From contig NZ_JAIVMC010000008.1 in assembly GCF_020177265.1 (NCBI RefSeq), positions 62,001 through 126,000 of the forward strand: 64,000 nt of DNA. Direction: 5' to 3'. Positions 17,002 through 25,615 of this stretch are shown here, one piece after another. The position numbers were made by a program, and so were the translations under genes. Under the pieces are notes generated by a model that saw only the letters and a program-made list of their open reading frames with translations, made no database searches and was not told where the DNA came from. How positions within the stretch are numbered: position 1 is the stretch's first letter; the number at the start of each line of letters is the position of its first letter. Source of the DNA: Pseudooceanicola marinus (GTDB lineage Bacteria; Pseudomonadota; Alphaproteobacteria; Rhodobacterales; Rhodobacteraceae).

Positions 17002-17204
17002 TGCAGATGGCATTTGAAAACCGCTTTCCGACCCGAGGCCTGGGCCCGTCCGCGGAAGGGCGCATTGCGCCGGCCCGGGCGGGCGGACGGGCGCAGGCCG
17101 GGCCGCTGGCCCGTTCGGTTGAAATGACGCTGGACGGTGCCTTGGCACAGGTCTGCGCAGACCTGTGCCCGGTCAGAGGCCAGATCCGGGAGGGCATCCA
17201 ATGA
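17001..17204 (+). CDS. Possible 67-residue protein coupled to both flanking permeases
   Basis: An open frame starts in the TGATG at the end of the first permease and stops in the ATGA at the start of the second, so it fits exactly into the gap. The product begins MQMAFENRFPTRGLGPSAEG and ends RGQIREGIQ, is arginine- and glycine-rich and has two cysteines but no membrane segment. No own ribosome binding site is evident; translation would be by coupling. I recognise no family. It contains a 26-base perfect palindrome. It could be a real small subunit or simply an open spacer in GC-rich DNA. Confidence 0.4.
   Translation: MQMAFENRFPTRGLGPSAEGRIAPARAGGRAQAGPLARSVEMTLDGALAQVCADLCPVRGQIREGIQ
17144..17169. 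repeat. 26-base perfect palindrome between the permease genes
   Basis: GGCACAGGTCTG, central CG, and CAGACCTGTGCC are fully self-complementary. In mRNA it forms a very stable hairpin 32 bases before the second permease ATG; in DNA it is symmetrical enough to be a protein site. It lacks a T tract and so is not a simple terminator. Confidence 0.85.
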
Positions 17205-18043
17205 CGCTCGTAATCGCCGCTTTCGTCCTCTGGGCGGGCCTTTGGTATCTCAACGTGCAACTGGCCAATGGCCGGGGCGGGGATACCCGCGCCGTGGGCC
17301 TGGCCGTGCCGGTGATCTTCGGCCTGACCCTGGTCGGCATGTGGGAACTGATCGTGCGCGGGCTGGAGCTGCCCATGGTGATCCTGCCGGCGCCCTCGAT
17401 GATCGCCGCGCGCTTTGCCAGCTCGATCCCGACGCTCTGGACCGACTTCGTGCAGACCTTCGTGAAGGGCGCGCTGTCGGGCTTTGCCATCGGCAGCCTG
17501 GCGGCCTTCCTCGTCGCCATCCTGGTGGATCGCAGTGACTTCCTGCGTCGGGGCATCCTGCCCGTGGGCAGCTTCGTCGCCGCCCTGCCCATCGTCGGCA
17601 CCGCGCCGATCCTGGTGATGTGGTACGGCTTCGACTGGCAGTCGAAGGCCGCCGTGGTCACCATCATGGTCTTCTTCCCGATGCTGGTGAACATCACCGC
17701 CGGCCTGCAGGAGACCACGCAGATGCAACGCGACCAGATCAAGACCTGGGCCGCAAGCTATTGGCAGGGCTTCTGGAAGTTGCGCCTGCCGGCCGCCATG
17801 CCCTTCATCTTCAACGGGCTGAAGATTTCATCGACCCTGGCCCTGATCGGCGCCATCGTCGCGGAATTCTTCGGGTCCCCGATTGCGGGCATGGGCTTTC
17901 GTATCTCAACATCGGTGGGGCAACTGGCGCTGGACATGGTCTGGGCCGAGATCGTCGTCGCCGCTCTGGCGGGATCGCTGTTCTACGGGGCACTGGCCCT
18001 CGTGGAACGCTGGGTGACCTTCTGGCACCCGTCTCAGCGCTGA
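17201..18043 (+). CDS. ABC transporter permease, NitT/TauT type (second)
   Basis: The 280-residue protein has six to seven hydrophobic spans and the EAA-type coupling segment IKTWAASYWQGFWKLRLPAAMPFIFNGLKISSTLALIGAIVAEFFGSP. GGGAGGG lies upstream of the ATG at 17201. It is the likely heterodimer partner of the permease at 16084. Two different permeases with one ATPase is the usual arrangement in thiamine-precursor and related pyrimidine importers, in line with the binding protein that follows. Confidence 0.9.
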   Translation: MTLVIAAFVLWAGLWYLNVQLANGRGGDTRAVGLAVPVIFGLTLVGMWELIVRGLELPMVILPAPSMIAARFASSIPTLWTDFVQTFVKGALSGFAIGSLAAFLVAILVDRSDFLRRGILPVGSFVAALPIVGTAPILVMWYGFDWQSKAAVVTIMVFFPMLVNITAGLQETTQMQRDQIKTWAASYWQGFWKLRLPAAMPFIFNGLKISSTLALIGAIVAEFFGSPIAGMGFRISTSVGQLALDMVWAEIVVAALAGSLFYGALALVERWVTFWHPSQR

Positions 18044-18087
18044 GAAGCGCATATAAAAACATGAAGACCAAACAGGGAGTTAAACTC

Positions 18088-19080
18088 ATGAAAAACTGGA
18101 TCGCAGGGGCCGTGGCCCTGACCGCGACCGCCGCCGGCGCCCAGGCCGCCGACGAGGTGACGCTGCAGCTGAAATGGGTCACCCAGGCTCAGTTCGCGGG
18201 CTACTACGTGGCCGAATCCAAGGGCTTCTACGACGAGGCCGACCTCGACGTGACGATCAAGGCCGGTGGCCCCGACATCGCGCCCGAACAGGTGATCGCC
18301 GCCGGCGGAGCCGATGTCATCACCACCTGGATGGCCGCAGGCCTGGCCGCGCGCGAACGCGGCGTGCCCCTGGTCAACATCGCCCAGCCCTTCAAGACCG
18401 GCGGCCTGCAGGTCAACTGCCTGAAGGCGGCGGGCATCGAAAGCACCGACGACTTCCCCGGTCACACCATGGGCGTCTGGTTCTATGGCAACGAATATCC
18501 CTTCTACGCCTGGATGGCGAAGTTGGGGATCGAAACCGACGGCGCCGATGAGAACGGCGTGACGGTGATCAAGCAGGCCTTCTCGGCCGATCCGCTGATC
18601 AACGGCCAGGCTGACTGCATCTCGACCATGACCTACAACGAATACGGTCAGATCCTGGATGCGGGCATCACCGAGGAGGAACTGGTCACCTTCAACTACC
18701 TCGAAGAGGGCGTCGGCATGCTCGAAGACGGCCTCTATGTGCTGGAGGAGGACCTGGAAGATCCGGCGTTCAAAGACAAGATGGTCCGCTTCGTCGCCGC
18801 TTCGATGGAAGGCTGGAAATACGCCGAAGCCAACCCCGATGAGGCTGCCGAGATCGTGCTGGAGTACGATGAGACCGGGGCCCAGACCCTGGAGCACCAG
18901 CAGTACATGATGGGCGAGGTCGCCAAGCTGACCGCCGGCACCGATGGCGCGCTGGACCCGGCCGACTACGAACAGACCGTGGCCACGCTGCTGTCCGCCG
19001 TCAGCCCGGAAAACCCTGCCATCACCAAGGAGCCGGAAGGTGCCTGGACCCATGAGATCACCGACGAGGCGCTGAACTAA
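18088..19080 (+). CDS. ABC transporter substrate-binding protein, NMT1/THI5-like
   Basis: The 330-residue periplasmic protein begins MKNWIAGAVALTATAAGAQAA, a Sec signal peptide with cleavage at AQA-A. The mature start VTLQLKWVTQAQFAGYYVAESKGFYDEADLDV is the NMT1/THI5-like signature seen in binding proteins for hydroxymethylpyrimidine and related ring compounds. It is acidic throughout. GGGAG sits nine bases before the ATG at 18088; the ATG at 18061 is less likely. Last gene of the RutR-linked operon, ended by a strong terminator. Ligand inferred to be a pyrimidine. Confidence 0.9.
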   Translation: MKNWIAGAVALTATAAGAQAADEVTLQLKWVTQAQFAGYYVAESKGFYDEADLDVTIKAGGPDIAPEQVIAAGGADVITTWMAAGLAARERGVPLVNIAQPFKTGGLQVNCLKAAGIESTDDFPGHTMGVWFYGNEYPFYAWMAKLGIETDGADENGVTVIKQAFSADPLINGQADCISTMTYNEYGQILDAGITEEELVTFNYLEEGVGMLEDGLYVLEEDLEDPAFKDKMVRFVAASMEGWKYAEANPDEAAEIVLEYDETGAQTLEHQQYMMGEVAKLTAGTDGALDPADYEQTVATLLSAVSPENPAITKEPEGAWTHEITDEALN

Positions 19081-19105
19081 GCGCCCGACGGATCACGGGA
19101 CGGGA

Positions 19106-19134
19106 AGGGCCGGGCATTGCGTCCCGGCCCTTTT
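19106..19134 (+). terminator. Rho-independent terminator of the pyrimidine operon
   Basis: AGGGCCGGG (19106-19114) pairs with CCCGGCCCT (19123-19131) around an eight-base loop, followed by TTTT. It lies 25 bases after the binding-protein stop. Confidence 0.88.
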
Positions 19135-19149
19135 TGCGTCAGCGTCGCC

Positions 19150-19165
19150 ATTCATCATGAGAAAT
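19150..19165. promoter_or_regulatory. Candidate FadR-type operator, site A (autoregulation)
   Basis: ATTCATCATGAGAAAT is an approximate palindrome around ATCATGA. It shares its core TCATGA with flanking A/T bases with the two sites at 20936-20980. It covers the first in-frame ATG of the regulator at 19157, which suggests that translation may really begin further in. Confidence 0.55.
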
Positions 19166-19945
19166 CGGCGCGGCAGGCGCATGAAGGGGCGACGACAGGT
19201 GGCAAACGGGGCAGAGCGGCGATCACGGCCCGTGCAGGTGGCCGAGGCGATCAAGGACTACGTGGTCGAGGAGGGCCTGCGCATGGGTGATCGCCTTCCC
19301 GGCGAGGCCGAGCTGATCGCCCGCTTCGGCATGTCGAAAGGGACAATCCGCGAGGCCATGCGCATCCTCGAAGCCCAGGGGCTGGTGAAGACCCGCACCG
19401 GGCCGGGCGGCGGCAGCTTCGTGCACGAGGTCAGTCGCGAACGCGCCCAGGCGCTTCTGGGCAACTACTTCTACTTCCGCGACCTGACTCTGAAGGACAT
19501 CTACCAGATGCGCCGCCTACTGGAGCCGGAACTTGCGGCGTCGCTGGCCGGCAAGCTGACCGATGCGCAGCTGTCGCGGCTGGATGCGGTGGTGGAATCC
19601 TATGACCACCCGTCGTCGGACGTGGAGGAGGAGCGCGAACAGCACATCGCCTCGCTGCGTTTCCACCAGCTGCTCGCGGAGTTCGCCCGCAACGAACTTC
19701 TCGGCTTCGTCATCGGGTTCATGGCGCAGATCCTGTCCGACCTGACGATCTACCGCCGCCTCTACGAGCCGGCCAATCCCGAGCTCTGGGAGAAGGGCCG
19801 GGCCTACCAGCTGGAGCTTCTGGACGCCCTGCGCCGCGGCGATCCGGACCGCGCGCGTCTGGTCATGGCAGATCACATGGCAACGGCGGAGCAACTGATG
19901 GAAGGGCAGGAGGCGGAGATGCTGAAACGCTTCCTCACCGCCTGA
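19157..19945 (+). CDS. GntR family regulator, FadR subfamily
   Basis: The product of up to 262 residues has an N-terminal winged helix (VAEAIKDYVVEEGLRMGDRLPGEAELIARFGMSKGTIREAMRILEAQGLV) and a helical FCD ligand domain with conserved LRFHQLLAEFARNELL and the C-terminal metal-binding-type HMATAEQL. The start is uncertain: ATGs at 19157 and 19181 are both possible, neither with a strong ribosome site, and a candidate operator covers the first. The same palindrome occurs twice in the promoter region of the divergent DUF1028 and dipeptide-transporter genes 1 kb away, so these are its probable targets. The ligand is probably a small organic acid or peptide-derived compound. Confidence 0.85.
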   Translation: MRNRRGRRMKGRRQVANGAERRSRPVQVAEAIKDYVVEEGLRMGDRLPGEAELIARFGMSKGTIREAMRILEAQGLVKTRTGPGGGSFVHEVSRERAQALLGNYFYFRDLTLKDIYQMRRLLEPELAASLAGKLTDAQLSRLDAVVESYDHPSSDVEEEREQHIASLRFHQLLAEFARNELLGFVIGFMAQILSDLTIYRRLYEPANPELWEKGRAYQLELLDALRRGDPDRARLVMADHMATAEQLMEGQEAEMLKRFLTA

Positions 19946-19990
19946 GCCGCCCGCTCAATCGCCATGCAGGATCGGCCCGTCCCGGGCCGA

Positions 19991-20025
19991 GGCCTCCGGC
20001 GGGAGTTTTTCCGACAAGGTGAAGA
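19991..20025 (+). repeat. Dispersed intergenic element, partial copy 2
   Basis: GGCCTCCGGCGGGAGTTTTT followed by CCGACAAGGTGAAGA. It resembles the right end of the element at 13301 and the copy at 37885, and faces the inverted copy at 20118-20186. The rest of the gap 19946-20202 shows no gene. Confidence 0.55.
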
Positions 20026-20117
20026 GGCGGGACGTCGCCTGGTCTGCAACCCTCCCTCTGCCTCAGGCAGGTGCGCGCGCGGGAGCCATCGCGGCGGGCG
20101 CCTCGCTCGTGCCCTCC

Positions 20118-20186
20118 TTCATCTTCATCTCGTCTGAAATACTCCGGGGGAGTCTCCGGTACGGAGACGGGGGCGGAGCCCCCCGC
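20118..20186 (-). repeat. Dispersed intergenic element, copy 3 (inverted)
   Basis: Read on the minus strand it gives GGGGGGCTCCGCCCCC, a hairpin built of GTCTCCG/CGGAGAC, then CTCCCCCGGAGTATTTCAGA, the same order as copy 1. It lies just downstream of the DUF1028 gene and may act as its transcript end. Confidence 0.7.
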
Positions 20187-20202
20187 CTGCGCTGCCGCGC
20201 TG

Positions 20203-20907
20203 TCACTCCGACCGGGGCGTCTCGTCCAGCCGGGCGAAGTCCGCCTCGGAGGGCGCGCGGAAAGGTGCCTCTTTGGTGGGCACCAGCCGCGCCCATTCCG
20301 CGTAGAGGCCTGTGGTGGCCCGATCGTGCAGCGCGCGCAGGTCCGCCAGCGGCGAATCGGAGGCGTCGATGCGCAGGCTCAGGGGGGCCATGTCCGGGCC
20401 GAGGCACAGCAGCGCCGCCGACAGCAGTCCGCGGCTGTCCGATCCCGCGTCCTCGCCGGCCTGAAGCGCCGCCAGAAGCCGCTCGGGCATCGTGCCCGTG
20501 GCGCTGGCATAGCCCTGGGCCACCGCATCGAGTACCGCTTCGGAACTGAGCATGTTGCCCGCCACCACCAGGTTTTCGTCCCGCCGGCTGGCGCAGGCGG
20601 GCACCGAGGCCGCGCCGGTGAAGGCGCCGGTGTTGCCCAGTAGGTCAAGCGCCGAAAGCTGTCGGTGGGCGCGCCCCTCGTCCGGCGCTGTTACCTCGGT
20701 CACGGCAGCAGGGGCCGGGGCGCCCGCCTGCATCTCGTCCAGCACCGCCTCGCCCCAGAGGGTCGAGGGCGCGGTACCCTGGCTGGCGGACATGCCCGCC
20801 TCGATCCGGCCGCGCAGGACCCAGCCGCCCACGCAAAGCGATCCGGTGGCCGCCGCCCCGCCGATCCTGCCTGTTTCCGCGTCACGGACGAGTATGGAAA
20901 AGGTCAT
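20203..20907 (-). CDS. DUF1028 domain protein (Ntn-hydrolase-like)
   Basis: The 234-residue protein starts MTFSILVRDAETGRIGGAAATGSLCVGGWV, the DUF1028 N-terminus, which resembles N-terminal nucleophile hydrolases and lacks a signal peptide. VAGNMLSSEAVLDAVAQGY is another family block. The start at 20907 has GGAGGCAGC directly upstream. DUF1028 proteins often lie next to peptide importers, and here the gene is divergent from one with 104 bases between the starts, holding two shared operator sites. An amidase or peptidase-like action on an imported compound is plausible but unproven. Confidence 0.85.
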   Translation of the reverse strand: MTFSILVRDAETGRIGGAAATGSLCVGGWVLRGRIEAGMSASQGTAPSTLWGEAVLDEMQAGAPAPAAVTEVTAPDEGRAHRQLSALDLLGNTGAFTGAASVPACASRRDENLVVAGNMLSSEAVLDAVAQGYASATGTMPERLLAALQAGEDAGSDSRGLLSAALLCLGPDMAPLSLRIDASDSPLADLRALHDRATTGLYAEWARLVPTKEAPFRAPSEADFARLDETPRSE

Positions 20908-20935
20908 GCTGCCTCCGGTCGTTTCTTGCCTCTTG

Positions 20936-20980
20936 AATTTATCATGAGAATTTGGCTGAGTGCAATTTATCATGATGAAT
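20936..20980. promoter_or_regulatory. Candidate FadR-type operators, sites B and C
   Basis: Site B is AATTTATCATGAGAATTT (20936-20953) and site C is AATTTATCATGATGAAT (20964-20980), centred about 28 bases apart, in the shared gap between the divergent DUF1028 and binding-protein genes. Both match site A at the regulator gene. The AT-rich sites stand out against the GC-rich background. Confidence 0.6.
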
Positions 20981-21011
20981 AGCGGCCGCTTTGCAGAGGG
21001 AGAGGCGCAAG

Positions 21012-22601
21012 ATGACACAGGGAATTTTCAACTGGACCCGCCGGGTGCTGCTGGCGTCGGGCACCGCCCTGACCATGGCATTGACGCTGGGTGCGGGCGA
21101 TGCGGCCCAGGCGCAGACGCCGCCGGGCGTTCTGATCGTCGGCCAGATCGCCGAGCCGAAGGCGCTGGATCCGGCCGCCGTCACGGCCGTCAACGATTTC
21201 CGCATCCTGATGAACGTCTATGACGGGCTGGTGCGCTACAAGTCCGGCACGCTGGAGGTCGAACCGGCGCTGGCCGAAAGCTGGGATATCAGCGAGGACG
21301 GCACCACCTACACCTTCCACCTGCGTGAGGGCGTCAAATTCCACGATGGCAGCGACTTCGACGCCGAGGCGGTGAAGTTCAACTTCGACCGCATGCTGGA
21401 CGAAGACCATCCCTACCACGACACCGGCCCCTTCCCGCTGGCCTTCTTCTTCTCCTCCGTTGAAGATGTGACGGTCATCGACCCGCTGACGGTGGAATTC
21501 ACCCTGAGCGCGCCCTTCGCGCCCTTCCTGTCGAACCTGGCCTATCCCACGGGGCTGATCGTCTCGCCCGCAGCGGTCGAGGAATACGGCGCCGACTATG
21601 GCCGCAACCCGTCGGGCACCGGGCCGTTCAGCTTTGCTGAATGGGAATCCAACACCCACGTGATCCTGAACGCCAATGGCGACTACTGGGACGGTGCGCC
21701 GGAACTGGAGACGGTCGTCTTCCGCCCGATCACCGATGCCAATACCCGCACCGCCGAGATGCTGGCCGGGGGCATCGACCTGATGGTCGAAGTGCCGCCC
21801 GTGTCGCTGTCGGAGTTCGAGGGCGATGATTTCACCGTCGTCGAACAGGCCGGCCCCCACGTCTGGTTCTTGATCCTGAACGCCAAGGAAGGCCCCTTCG
21901 CCGACAAGCTTGTGCGCCAGGCGGCCAACTACGCCGTCAACAAGACCGCGCTGGTGGAAAACGTGCTGGAAGGCACCGCCGAAGTGGCCGCGGGCCCGAT
22001 CCCGCCCGCCTTCGCCTGGGCCTATGACGAAAGCCTGGAGCCCTATGCCTACGACCCCGACAAGGCGCGCGAGCTGCTGGCCGAGGCGGGCGTCGAGGAC
22101 CCCGAGCTGACCTTCTACGTCACCGAGGGTGGGTCTGGAATGCTGGATCCGGTCGCCATGGGCACCGCTATCCAGGCCGACCTGGAGGCCGTGGGCTTCG
22201 ACGTTGCGATCGAGACCTACGAATGGAACACTTTCCTGGGCGAGGTGAACCCGGGGCTGGAAGGCAAGGCGGACATGGCCGAGATGGCCTGGATGACCAA
22301 CGACCCCGACACGCTGCCTTATCTGGCGCTGCGCTCGGACGCCTGGCCGGACAAGGGGGGCTTCAACTCGGGCTACTATTCCAACCCCGAGGTCGACGAG
22401 CTGCTCGAAACGGCCCGTGTCTCGACCAGCCAGGAGGAACGCGCCGCCGCCTACAAGGAGATGCAGCAGATCGTGCAGGAGGATGCCCCCTGGCTCTTCG
22501 TGGCGAACTGGAAGCAGAACGCGGTGACCTCCGACGCGGTGGAGAACTTCGCGCTGGAGCCCTCGTTCTTCCTGCTGCTGAAGGACGTGGTGAAGAATTG
22601 A
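21012..22601 (+). CDS. Dipeptide/oligopeptide-type ABC transporter substrate-binding protein
   Basis: The 529-residue extracytoplasmic protein has an N-terminal stretch NWTRRVLLASGTALTMALTLGAG with a twin-arginine-like RR and cleavage near AQA-Q. Family 5 binding-protein motifs include AKALDPAAV-like text (EPKALDPAAVTAVNDFRILMNVYDGLV), LAESWDISEDGTTYTFHLREGVKFHDG and NPSGTGPFSFAEW. It begins the importer operon; GGAGAGG precedes the ATG at 21012. Peptides, opines or other amide compounds are possible ligands. Promoter overlaps the candidate FadR-type sites. Confidence 0.92.
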   Translation: MTQGIFNWTRRVLLASGTALTMALTLGAGDAAQAQTPPGVLIVGQIAEPKALDPAAVTAVNDFRILMNVYDGLVRYKSGTLEVEPALAESWDISEDGTTYTFHLREGVKFHDGSDFDAEAVKFNFDRMLDEDHPYHDTGPFPLAFFFSSVEDVTVIDPLTVEFTLSAPFAPFLSNLAYPTGLIVSPAAVEEYGADYGRNPSGTGPFSFAEWESNTHVILNANGDYWDGAPELETVVFRPITDANTRTAEMLAGGIDLMVEVPPVSLSEFEGDDFTVVEQAGPHVWFLILNAKEGPFADKLVRQAANYAVNKTALVENVLEGTAEVAAGPIPPAFAWAYDESLEPYAYDPDKARELLAEAGVEDPELTFYVTEGGSGMLDPVAMGTAIQADLEAVGFDVAIETYEWNTFLGEVNPGLEGKADMAEMAWMTNDPDTLPYLALRSDAWPDKGGFNSGYYSNPEVDELLETARVSTSQEERAAAYKEMQQIVQEDAPWLFVANWKQNAVTSDAVENFALEPSFFLLLKDVVKN

Positions 22602-22767
22602 TCGCCCGACGGGTGACGTGATCCGGGGCAGGGCGGGGCGGCCCGGCCTGTCCCGTCGCGCAAGGAGGGGGAGCAGGGCGTATTGCCGGCCTGCCCCTCG
22701 GCGCGGCATCCTTTCCCGGGAAAACGACACAGCAGGCGCGCGCCAGGCAATCCCAGCGGAGACGCAG

Positions 22768-23715
22768 ATGACCGGATATATCCTGAAACGACTTCTCTCG
22801 GCGATCCCGGTGCTTTTCGGGATCACCGTCATCGTCTTCCTGATCATGGCGATGATCCCGGGCGATCCGGCGCTGGCGATCCTTGGCGCCTATGCCACGC
22901 CCGAGAACGTGGAGAAGATCAACCGCGACCTTGGCCTCGATGCGCCGCTGGTGGCGCGGTATTTCATCTGGCTGGGCAACATGCTGACCGGGGATTTCGG
23001 CACCTCCTTCAGCCTCAATCGCCCGGTGATCGACGAGGTGCTGGACCGCTTCGGCGCCACGCTGCTGCTGGCCGGGACCTCCTTCATCCTCTGCGCGATC
23101 CTCGGCATCGCGGCGGGCGTGGTCAGTGCCGCCAGGCAATACGGCTGGGCGGACAAGGGGATCACCTTCGCGGTGCTTCTGGGGATCTCGATCCCGTCCT
23201 TCTTCCTGGGCATGATGATGATCCTGATCTTCGCGGTCGAGCTGCGCTGGTTCCCGGTGTCGGGGATGCGCATGGCCTATGGCGGCGGCGGCTTTGCCGA
23301 TGTGGCCAACCACCTGGTGATGCCCGCCATCGCGCTGGCCGTCGTGGCCACGGGCGTCGTCGCCCGTCTGTCGCGCTCGGCCATGCTGGAGGTGCTGCGC
23401 CAGGACTTCATCCGCACCGCCCGCGCCAAGGGCGTGGGTGAGGGGCGGGTGATCTGGGGCCATGCCCTGCGCGCCGCCATGGTCAGCATCATTCCCGTCC
23501 TCGGCATCCAGGCGGGCTTCGTCCTGTCCGGGGCGGTCTATATCGAGATGGTCTTCCAATGGCCTGGGGTGGGCCGGATGCTGGTGGATGCGATCCTGAA
23601 ACGGGACATCCTGCTGGTGCAGGGCGGCGTCGTCTTCGTCGCGGCTTGCTACGTGCTCTTCAACATCGCGGTGGACGTGGCGCAATCGCTGCTCGATCCC
23701 CGGATCAAGACCTGA
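22768..23715 (+). CDS. Dipeptide-type ABC transporter permease (DppB family)
   Basis: The 315-residue inner-membrane protein starts MTGYILKRLLSAIPVLFGITVIVFLIMAMIPGDPA, the standard DppB N-terminus, and has about six spans. The coupling segment reads RTARAKGVGEGRVIWGHALRAAMVSIIPVLGIQ, and it ends in LLDPRIKT as usual. It lies 166 bases after the binding protein; that gap is GC-rich and may fold, which could reduce expression of the membrane parts relative to the binding protein. Confidence 0.93.
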   Translation: MTGYILKRLLSAIPVLFGITVIVFLIMAMIPGDPALAILGAYATPENVEKINRDLGLDAPLVARYFIWLGNMLTGDFGTSFSLNRPVIDEVLDRFGATLLLAGTSFILCAILGIAAGVVSAARQYGWADKGITFAVLLGISIPSFFLGMMMILIFAVELRWFPVSGMRMAYGGGGFADVANHLVMPAIALAVVATGVVARLSRSAMLEVLRQDFIRTARAKGVGEGRVIWGHALRAAMVSIIPVLGIQAGFVLSGAVYIEMVFQWPGVGRMLVDAILKRDILLVQGGVVFVAACYVLFNIAVDVAQSLLDPRIKT

Positions 23716-23728
23716 GGAGGCGCACAAC

Positions 23729-25615
23729 ATGCAATTCCTGAGCCTCATCGCCCGCAATCGTCTGGCCGCCGCCGGGGGGATCGTGCTGGTGATCGTCATC
23801 GCGCTGGCGCTGATCTCTCCGCTGCTGCCGCTGCCGGATCCGGATGTCACCGATACTGCCAACCGCTTCCTGCTGCCGGGGGCGGAAGGGCATCTGCTGG
23901 GCACCGACCACCTGGGCCGGGACTTGGCCGCGCGGCTGATGGACGGCACGCGCCTCAGCCTCGCCGTTGGGTTTGCCGCCGCCTTCTTCGCCGCCTTCTT
24001 CGGCGCGGCCATCGGGATCATCGCGGGCTATTTCGGCGGGCGCACGGACAATCTGATCATGCGCGCCGTCGACATGCTGATGGCCTTTCCCTACATCCTG
24101 CTGGCCCTGGCCATCGTCGCCGCGCTTGGGCCTGGGCTGGTCAATGCGCTGATCGCCGTGGCCGCGGTCAACATCCCCTTCTTCGCCCGCAATATCCGGG
24201 GCGTGACGGTGGGGCTGGCCAACAAGGAATTCGTCGATGCCGCGCGTCTGGCGGGGCTGGGTCATACCCGCATCATCCTGACGGAGATCCTGCCCAACGT
24301 GATCCCGGTCATCGTCATTGCCATGTCCACGACCATCGGCTGGATGATCCTGGAAACGGCGGGGCTGTCCTTCCTCGGGCTGGGCAGCCAGCCGCCGCAG
24401 GCCGATCTGGGCTCCATGCTGGGCGAGGCGCGCGGCGCGCTGATCACCAATCCCCATACCTCCATCGTGCCCGGCGCGATGATCTTGGTCATCGTCATGG
24501 GCATCAACCTGCTGGGCGACGGGGTGCGTGACGCGCTGGACCCGCGCCTGCGCTCGGGCGCGCTGACCCGGCCCATGGCCGCCACGCAGGTGCGCCGCAA
24601 GGGCCCCGTACCGGCCTCCGACGACGCCGAGGCGGTGCTGGAGCTGCAAGGCCTGCAGACCCAGTTCCACGTCAAGGATCGCATCTACAAGGCCGTGGGC
24701 GGCGTCTCGATCAAGGTGGCGCCGGGCGAATGCCTCGGCGTGATCGGCGAAAGCGGGTCTGGCAAGTCGGTCACGGCGCTGTCGGTCATGGGGCTGGTGG
24801 CCTCGCCGCCGGGCGTCATCACCGGGGGCGCGGCGCGCTACAAGGGCGAGGACCTGGTGGGCGCGCCCTACGATCACCTGCGCCGGCTGCGCGGGGATCG
24901 GGTGGCCTATATCTTCCAGGATCCTCTGGCGACGCTGCACCCGCTCTACAAGGTGGGTGACCAGCTGGCCGAGGCGATCCTGGTTCACCACAAGGTGGGC
25001 AAGGCCGAGGCGCGGCGGCGCGCGGTGGATCTGCTGAAACAGGTGCGCATCCCCAATGCCCAAAGCCGCGCCGACAGCTACCCACATGAGATGTCGGGCG
25101 GCATGCGCCAGCGCGTCGGCATCGCCATGGCGCTCGCCAACGACCCCGATGTCATCATCGCGGATGAACCCACGACGGCGCTGGACGTGACCGTGCAGGC
25201 GCAGATCCTGTCGCTGCTCAACGACCTGCGCCGCGAACGCGGGCTGGCAATCGTCTTCATCACCCATGATTTCGGCGTGGTGGCGCAGCTGTGCGACCGG
25301 GTGGCCGTCATGTACGCGGGCCGCATCGTGGAGACCGGCCCGACCGAGGCGGTGCTGGACGCGCCCGCGCATCCCTACACCGCGCGGCTGATCGCTTGCG
25401 TGCCGGAACTGGGCGGCGGCCGTCGGCGGCTGGAGGCGATCCCGGGCCTGCCGCCCGCCGTCGACCGGCTGGAGCCCGGCTGCGCCTTCGCGCCCCGCTG
25501 CCTGAAGGCGCAGGACGCCTGCCGCCAGGGAGAGATCCCGCTGGAAGGACCGGGCGCGCGCGAGGTGCGCTGTCTCTTCCCCGAAACGGAGCTCAAATCG
25601 GAGGGCGTGGCATGA
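23729..25615 (+). CDS. Fused dipeptide-type ABC permease and ATPase (DppC-DppD)
   Basis: One uninterrupted 628-residue frame encodes two subunits. Residues 1-280 form a DppC permease ([19 protein letters not shown], coupling segment [25 protein letters not shown], ending [10 protein letters not shown]). After a linker of about 20 residues, residues 301-628 form a DppD ATPase with Walker A GESGSGKS near residue 340, signature [16 protein letters not shown], Walker [15 protein letters not shown] and a C-terminal cysteine motif ([14 protein letters not shown]). Separate genes are the norm; the fusion is known in some alphaproteobacteria. No frameshift is apparent at the junction. It would fix a one-to-one stoichiometry. 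Confidence 0.92.
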   Translation: MQFLSLIARNRLAAAGGIVLVIVIALALISPLLPLPDPDVTDTANRFLLPGAEGHLLGTDHLGRDLAARLMDGTRLSLAVGFAAAFFAAFFGAAIGIIAGYFGGRTDNLIMRAVDMLMAFPYILLALAIVAALGPGLVNALIAVAAVNIPFFARNIRGVTVGLANKEFVDAARLAGLGHTRIILTEILPNVIPVIVIAMSTTIGWMILETAGLSFLGLGSQPPQADLGSMLGEARGALITNPHTSIVPGAMILVIVMGINLLGDGVRDALDPRLRSGALTRPMAATQVRRKGPVPASDDAEAVLELQGLQTQFHVKDRIYKAVGGVSIKVAPGECLGVIGESGSGKSVTALSVMGLVASPPGVITGGAARYKGEDLVGAPYDHLRRLRGDRVAYIFQDPLATLHPLYKVGDQLAEAILVHHKVGKAEARRRAVDLLKQVRIPNAQSRADSYPHEMSGGMRQRVGIAMALANDPDVIIADEPTTALDVTVQAQILSLLNDLRRERGLAIVFITHDFGVVAQLCDRVAVMYAGRIVETGPTEAVLDAPAHPYTARLIACVPELGGGRRRLEAIPGLPPAVDRLEPGCAFAPRCLKAQDACRQGEIPLEGPGAREVRCLFPETELKSEGVA

